64,000 nucleotides of DNA from NCBI GenBank assembly GCA_024752435.1, contig CP103025.1, forward strand, positions 1,736,001 to 1,800,000, read 5' to 3'. Each line of letters opens with the position of its first letter. Within the stretch, counting starts at the first letter, position 1. Of this stretch, positions 57,981 through 64,000 are shown one piece after another. Made by a program: the position numbers and the translations under genes. Below the pieces are notes generated by a model. It did not search any database and was not told where the DNA came from. It saw only the letters and a program-made list of their open reading frames with translations. Source of the DNA: Allantophomopsis cytisporea. Its lineage: Eukaryota; Ascomycota; Leotiomycetes; Phacidiales; Phacidiaceae.

Positions 57981-60900
57981 ATGGACCCAAATCCACCTCA
58001 GCAACCGGCGAGCACGCCAGATGCTCCGGACAAAGAGAAAATGGACCAAGTACATTGAGAATCTCGCCATGGTCAACTTGGAGCTGACTATTCCAGATTC
58101 GAGCTCGCAGATTACAAAAGCTCCAGAACTCAACGCCAGCCAAGAAGCCGAATTCTCCAGGAGCTTCATCTCCACAGCAGCAAACATCCGCTCCTATAAG
58201 TGCAGAATCATCGCGTGCCTCTTCAGGTACCTCGACGCCTGCTGCTGCTACCAACCCATTCGACCAACTCGGGGTGCAAAGTACAAACCTTCCCAAGAAA
58301 TCTATCAACATCACGTCGAAAGAGAACGGAACCAAGACAGATCACCTCTCTTCACAAGAAACCGCAGCACCAGCACCACCAAGAAAAGCCCCCCCACCAG
58401 CTGAAGAGACGATCGAAGAATTTGAACATAGAACTCTTAGCAACATTTTCAGAATCACCCTTGATGAGAGGCGCCAGACAGACAGTTCAGGTCACAAACT
58501 GACTTATCTTGCGAACCTGCGACAAGAGTTGGAGGATGGAAATGAGCCAGTTAGATTGACTGTTGCAACCTTAGACACTGCGATTTCTGAGGCTGGATCG
58601 AAAATACCACTCCAGCAACCAATTCTCGAATATCTCTTGCCATGTTGGAAAAGGGTAGTCAGAACACTGCGAGGGTTGAAGGGCTATGCAAACGAAAGGG
58701 ACGGAATCCTGAAGGAGGCCAAACGCTTGTGTATGAGCTACTGCATATTTGCGACCACTGTTCCCGAGCTCTTCGGGCGTGAACAGCCAGACTCTCTTAC
58801 GCCATATCTACTTGTTGATCCAGAGAATGAGCGGGGAATTTGCTATGATTTCTTAACTGAGGCTGTGGGACGATTCGACGATGACGATTCTGCGAAAATA
58901 ATGTTCACGAAAGCGGTGGCTGGCATGAGCCTGCAACTCTCATCGAAAACCATGAATGATGATTATCAGCCATATGTATTCGGTTTGAAGAACTTGACAC
59001 GCTTTGCACCCATAGTCAATGCGATCGCCGAAGACCCTCTCTTCCAAATGGCTACATCAGCACCTGGCATTGAGAAGCATTCCCTATTAGGCCCTTTCTT
59101 CCGAATCTCACCATTGCAACCAGAGGTTGCCAAGACATATTTTGTTGGACCGAAGACAATGGATCCTGGTGCCGTAAAGAGTGCACAAAATGCTCTCAGA
59201 CTGACCATAACGCAACACCAGAAGGACTTGTTGGATATCATCAACCAATTTGTACGCGCTAGCACTACTTCAAGGAATCGCACTCTTGACTGGTTTGCTT
59301 ACATCGTCAACTCGAATCATAAGCGCAGAGCTATGCGTGTTGACGAAAAGCAGGTTTCTTCTGAAGGTTTCATGATCAACGTCACTGTAGTCCTTGATGG
59401 TTTATGCGAGCCTTTCATGGATGCGACATTTTCGAAGGTCTCTAAAATAGATGTTGACTATCTAAGACGCAAGCCGAGAGTTGATATCAAAGATGAGACC
59501 AAGATTAATGCTGACCAGGCTTCCTCAGACAAGTATTATGATGTCGAAGTCGGTGGTACATCAAACTTCATTTCTGAAGTGTTTTTCTTAACACTTGCAG
59601 CGCATCACTATGGTACTGAAGCAAGTAGCACCAAACTCAAGAGTTTGGAAAAAGATATCGAGCATCTCATCAAGCAGTTAGGGTTGTTCGAGCAAGAACG
59701 CCACAAGATTGTAAGCTTTCCATATGCAACAGAATTCAAGCATTTTGATGCTAATTTAACATTTTGCAGCCACAACACCAACAAGCAATGCTTGAGCTGC
59801 AAATAAAGAGATATAATGATGTTCTTGAGAAATCGATGTCTCTTAAGTTCGCGATTGAGGGTGTTCTGTTCGACGATCTTATGCAAGCCCGATCATTGCT
59901 GTTTATGCGATATGTGATTGTTTGGTTGTTACGGATTGCCACTCGCTCGGAATGGTCGCCTGGAAAACCTATGCAGTAAGCTCTCCCAGATTAATAATGA
60001 AAAAGCAGCCGTCTAACAAGATCATAGGCTTCCATTATCACCAGAACAACCTGATCAGTTCCGTTTCCTTCCAGAATATTATCTTGAGAACATCATCAGT
60101 AATTTCAAGTTCATCTTCAGGTAAATATACGACAGAATACCTGAATATTCATTTTCTGACATGCTTAACAGATACGTACCACACGTTATTACATCATTGC
60201 AGAGCGATGAATTGATAGCTCTCTGTATAACCTTCCTCACGAATTCTGAGTACATCAAGAACCCCGGCTTAAAATCTGGATTGGTTACTCTTCTCTTTAG
60301 CGGCACCTGGCCTGTTTACCATCGTTCAAAGGGCGTTCTGGGAGATGCATTGGTTGGTGATAAATTTGCAAATCAGCACTTGCTCCATGCTGTCATGAAG
60401 TTTTACATCGGTATGTGTAGAGAATGGTATGCAGTATCGCATACTAATTGTTTACAGAGTGTGAAAACACCGGCAGCCACAACCAGTTCTATGATAAGTT
60501 TAATATTCGATTGGAGATCTTCCAAATCATCAAATGCATGTGGGTAAACAGTCATTACAGGCAGCAGTTGATGAAAGAGAGCAAGTTCGTATACCTAGTC
60601 TTGTGTGAAAATAATCAGGCTAATTATTAACAGGGTCAACACTGACTTCTTTGTGCGATTTGTCAATCTCTTGCTCAACGATGCAACATACGTTCTTGAT
60701 GAGGCCTTGAGCAAATTCCCCAAAATCAATGAGCTAGAAAGGGAGTTAGCCCGCAAGCCTCAAGATCTTTCTGCCTTGTCGCAGGAAGATCAAGCTGCCT
60801 GGACAGCGAAAGAAGAAGAGCTTTCAAGCACTGAAAGACAAGCGCAATCTTACATGCAGCTTACCAACGAAACATTAGCAATGATGAACCTCTTCACATC

Positions 60901-61540
60901 TGCACTTAGCGGTGCCTTCACTATGCCTGAAGTCGTTACTCGCCTTGCAGATATGCTGGACTACAACTTAAACACTATTGTTGGTGAGAAGTCCACAAAC
61001 CTCAAAGTCACCAATCTCGAAAAATACAAGTTCAATCCCCGCGCACTACTTAGTGAATTTATCGACATATACCTCAATCTCGGCGACTCGACCAATTTTA
61101 TCGAAGCCGTTGCACGCGACGGGCGCTCCTATCGACCGGCGAACTTCGACGCTGCCTCTCGAATCCTGGAGCGCTACTCCCTGAAGTCGCGTGAGGAGCT
61201 GGCCAAGTGGCAGGCGTTGAAGGAGAAGTTCGCGCGGGCTAAGGAGCTCGATGATCAAGCGGAAGAAGATCTTGGCGAGATCCCCGACGAGTTCCTTGAT
61301 CCGCTCATGTACACACTTATGGAAGACCCTGTTATATTGCCCACAAGCAAGATCACCATCGACCGTAGCACCATTCGCAGTCATTTGCTCTCGGACCCGA
61401 ACGACCCTTTCAATCGTCAACCCATGAAGATTGAGGATGTGACGGAGGATGTAAGCATGCGTGAGAAGATTGCTGCTTTCAAGGCCGAGCGTAAGGCTGC
61501 ATCTAGGGCAGCTGAGGAGAATAAGATGGATACTACATAG
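57981..61540 (+). CDS. UFD2: Ubiquitin conjugation factor E4 (U-box)
   Basis: Seven exons, 57981-58049, 58097-59710, 59770-59975, 60028-60120, 60172-60410, 60458-60584 and 60634-61540, give 1084 residues. All junctions keep the frame. Only the exon 6 donor (GTTCGT) is weak. The N-terminus has MDQIRARRLQKL and a Ser/Pro linker. The Ufd2 core helical repeats follow, with LLGPFFRISPLQPEVAKTYF and RAMRVDEKQVSSEGFMINVT as clear landmarks. The U-box is at ~1000-1070 (DEFLDPLMYTLMEDPVILPT ... DPFNRQP). Ufd2 extends ubiquitin chains on substrates handled by Cdc48 and delivers them to the proteasome, in cytosol and nucleus. It lies 503 bp downstream of HLJ1 on the same strand. Confidence 0.97.
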
Positions 61541-62175
61541 GGGTATGTAGATAGTTATTTCTGAATGCGATGGTATCATATTGTACTTGAAACAGTCGGC
61601 ATTTTCCGCTAGATGAATGTACATCTAATGTACTACCTCATAATCAGAGGCTCCTCTGAAATGCATATAACTCAGCGATAATAAACTCAAGCAGGGCTAT
61701 CACCAACTCCTGAATGCTCTCTTATCAACTTGGATTTAACACAATAATCTTGATAAGCCAACCGCCTGAGACGTGTCTTCAAAGCTATGCCTATTCTTAC
61801 CCAAAACACAACATTACTCACACTGGTACGTCGCCGCATATTTAAACACCAGATTGGATCTTAGAGTGGGATCTTGTAACTTTCTGAATTTTTTTGGTCT
61901 TTATTTCTCCAACGGCAGGAGTTTTCTGCAAGCCAATGTAGGCGGTCTAACCAAGGAAACATCGACAAGCTTTTGGGGACATTTCAGTCCTATGTCTGCT
62001 CCCTAAGATCTAAGTCTACTGCATAAATCAATGCGAAGCACGCCGCGCAATCTTTCCCTCAAAGCGGCCCGGGCCAGCCATCGCCCCCACCATCTCGGGG
62101 CATCATCCCCGTCCCCATCGCGTCTCAAAACTCACTGCAAATCCTGCTGTCTAAATGTTGCAAGCAGCGACTTAT
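61541..62175. other. Intergenic, convergent 3' flanks of UFD2 and KGD4
   Basis: 635 bp between convergent genes. The 62030-62175 part is GC-richer than the rest. No gene or repeat is recognised. Confidence 0.5.
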
Positions 62176-62653
62176 TCAGCAGACCATGGTCGCGCCGCCA
62201 GTCTCAATGGCGTCGATCTCGTCCTGCGTGTACAGCGTGCGGTGGAAGCGCGCTGGCAGCTGGCTGCGGTCGAAGTACTCGCCCTGTGCCGGCTCGACCG
62301 GACCCAATGCGTGTCCGGACATGCCGCCGATTCCACCCTCAGCACTGAATGCCGTGCGGCCTAGGGGGCCGTGCTGCTGTGACTTCTGGCGGTAGGAGGA
62401 GAAGGAGTTGCTGGACTTGAAGGAGGCTGGGAGCTCGGGGACCGGCGAGGCCGGGTGCACGTGTGGAGTGTGGTCAATGGATTCTGAGTTGAGGATTAGT
62501 TTTGCAAATTGAAATTGGGCCGATGGTGATGTGGATGCATGTGGGATGGGGGGGAGGCCGAGGCTTACTTGGGATGGTGTGCTTGCCGATGAACTTGATC
62601 ATTGGGGTGCGCTCGGCGTGTGCTGCTGCGCGGAGAACCTTGGTCGCGAACAT
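62176..62653 (-). CDS. KGD4: KGD4/YMR31 small mitochondrial protein
   Basis: Two exons on the minus strand, 62653-62569 and 62483-62176, give 130 residues. The 85-bp intron has a GTAAGC donor and AACTCAG acceptor. The N-terminus MFATKVLRAAAHAERTPMIK is a basic mitochondrial presequence. IKFIGKHTIPKSIDHTPHVH, created in part across the junction, is the core motif of Kgd4/Ymr31. The C-terminus reads FDRSQLPARFHRTLYTQDEI with the final GGATM. The protein was first annotated as mitoribosomal protein YMR31 and is now known in yeast as the subunit that joins E3 to the 2-oxoglutarate dehydrogenase complex. Confidence 0.88.
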
Positions 62654-64000
62654 GATTGTGGTTGTGGATGTAAAGAAAGACAATCGTGGGTGGAATGGGA
62701 GGGGATTGGAATTGAGGTCTTTGAGATGTTCCGCGCGGGCAAGTTGTGATGTCGTCGGAAGGTCGAAGAAGCTTGGATGGAGTTAAGGCCGTGCAGGCGA
62801 GTCGAGTCGAGGTCTCAGTCGGGATGTTAGCGCAAGGGCGCTTGATAATAATGATAAGGTAATGGCGAAAGAGGTACAGTTAGGCGGATGGATGGAGGGG
62901 AATATTATTTCAGCAACGGGATTGGAATTCGATTGTTTGTGGAAAAAGAAAGATAGAAAGGACGAGAGAAATCAATATATAATAGTCTATGTATTATATA
63001 ATGTACATAAATATGGAGATGAGCGGACTCATGAGCGGGGTAATGCGAAGTGTGTCTGGAAATATGTACATATGGTTTGATTTTTGCAATGGTGAAATTG
63101 ATGAAATGGGGAGAGAATTCCGATCCGACGATCTTATCAATCTGTCAGATGTTTTTTTCTTTTTTTCTGCAAAATTGTGTGAGTTTGAGCGCGGAGCGCG
63201 CCGATTGCACGCGATTTCACCATCACGAAAACGAAAGTGGAATATCGTTCCCTCGATCCGCTTTTGATGGATTTTAACATCAAAGGTAGTTTTCATAGAC
63301 CAATAAGATTCTTGAACGAGCATTTAGTATAGCGGTCCAAAGGAGACTCGACGCTTATATCCTTTAAAATCCTGGAGTAGTCTGGAGTACTGGAGCAAGT
63401 AAGGTCTGTCTGTATTTTCGAAGTTATCTACGGTATCTATCGTGTTCCAGCAATACCACCATGTTCGCCTGCCCGCCTGCCCGCCTGCTCACCAGCTCCA
63501 CAGAAGGCTATGCTTGACTTTACAATTCAACAGAGAGCCCTGAAAAGTATCCGCGTAAACTTGACCTCTGATCAACGGCGCAGCGGGAGTCTTCAAAGAT
63601 AAGTACAAGCACGTACTGGAATGTGGGGTGGTTCGAGGATGTGGAGGTTTAGACTTTTGAAAGGCTTTCAAGACCTTGCTGCACACTCATTCTCATGATC
63701 TTTTTGAGGAATCAAACCATGTCGAGCCGCACAAGTATCTATTGTATCAGATCTGTGTGTCAGACTCGCTCAAAAACTACGCGCACATACTTAGAAGTCG
63801 TTTCCACTCACTGCATAATCATTGTGCCTTTTTTGTGCTGAAGATGAAGAGTTGAATTCTGATGATCTGAGATTAGAGTTGTGTCAAAGTTTGTGATTGG
63901 CTGGCAGCATATGAACGCGACCTCCACCAAAACCACGATAATTCGTTGTTCTTTCACTTCCGTATAGCGCTCGATGCTCTGGGAGGGAAGACAAAAGGGG
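62654..64000. other. KGD4 5' flank to the right window edge
   Basis: 1.35 kb with only short frames. A CGCCTGCC octamer repeat lies at 63466-63490. No other gene is recognised before the window ends. Confidence 0.5.
63466..63490. repeat. CGCCTGCC octamer repeat
   Basis: Three tandem copies of an 8-bp CGCCTGCC unit, the last imperfect. Simple-sequence DNA. Confidence 0.75.

Overview
The window is nuclear DNA of a filamentous ascomycete (Pezizomycotina). Genes carry many short introns (about 45-110 bp) with GTAAGT/GTATGT donors and CTAAC/CTGAC branch sites, 5S rRNA genes are dispersed singly, and the gene set (MED17, fungal 6-phosphofructokinase, fungal rhodopsin-domain proteins, MCP1, AIM19) is fungal. 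The moderate GC content and gene style would fit a Leotiomycete such as the Sclerotiniaceae; that placement is an inference. Gene models below were spliced by hand from frame-consistent donor and acceptor sites. There is no operon-like organisation, CRISPR array or intact transposon.

Layout. 1-8.4 kb: the tail of an unidentified gene, a divergent pair (MCP1-like mitochondrial membrane protein and a C2H2 zinc-finger protein), an unusual 834-residue protein with SAP-like segments, and a type-B carboxylesterase. 8.4-13.1 kb: gene-poor. 13.1-24.4 kb: a seven-TM fungal rhodopsin-domain protein, MED17, phosphofructokinase and a PARP-type zinc-finger protein.

24.9-36 kb is an accessory-looking block. 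It holds two 5S rRNA genes in the same orientation 3 kb apart, with a 55-bp tandem repeat and an orphan 560-residue gene between them. A second rhodopsin-domain gene lies between two diverged copies of a 0.2-kb repeat. There is also a 187-bp polypurine tract and a broken C-terminal fragment of an MFS efflux pump. This block is AT-rich and shows transition-type decay.

36.5-43 kb: FucU/RbsD-type mutarotase, an aquaporin with a very long charged N-terminus, and an UNC93-like MFS transporter. 43-48.6 kb: gene-poor. 48.6-62.7 kb: dense housekeeping genes: mitochondrial glycerol-3-phosphate dehydrogenase (GUT2), aldo-keto reductase, a POF1-like nucleotidyltransferase, a steroid 5-alpha-reductase-like enzyme, AIM19, the ER J-protein HLJ1, the E4 ubiquitin ligase UFD2 and the 2-oxoglutarate dehydrogenase subunit KGD4/YMR31.

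Functional links: phosphofructokinase and GUT2 are in central carbon and redox metabolism; HLJ1 and UFD2 (and POF1 in yeast) are linked to ER and ubiquitin protein quality control. The least explained items are the SAP protein with a possible cysteine-protease-like N-terminus and the orphan gene between the 5S copies.
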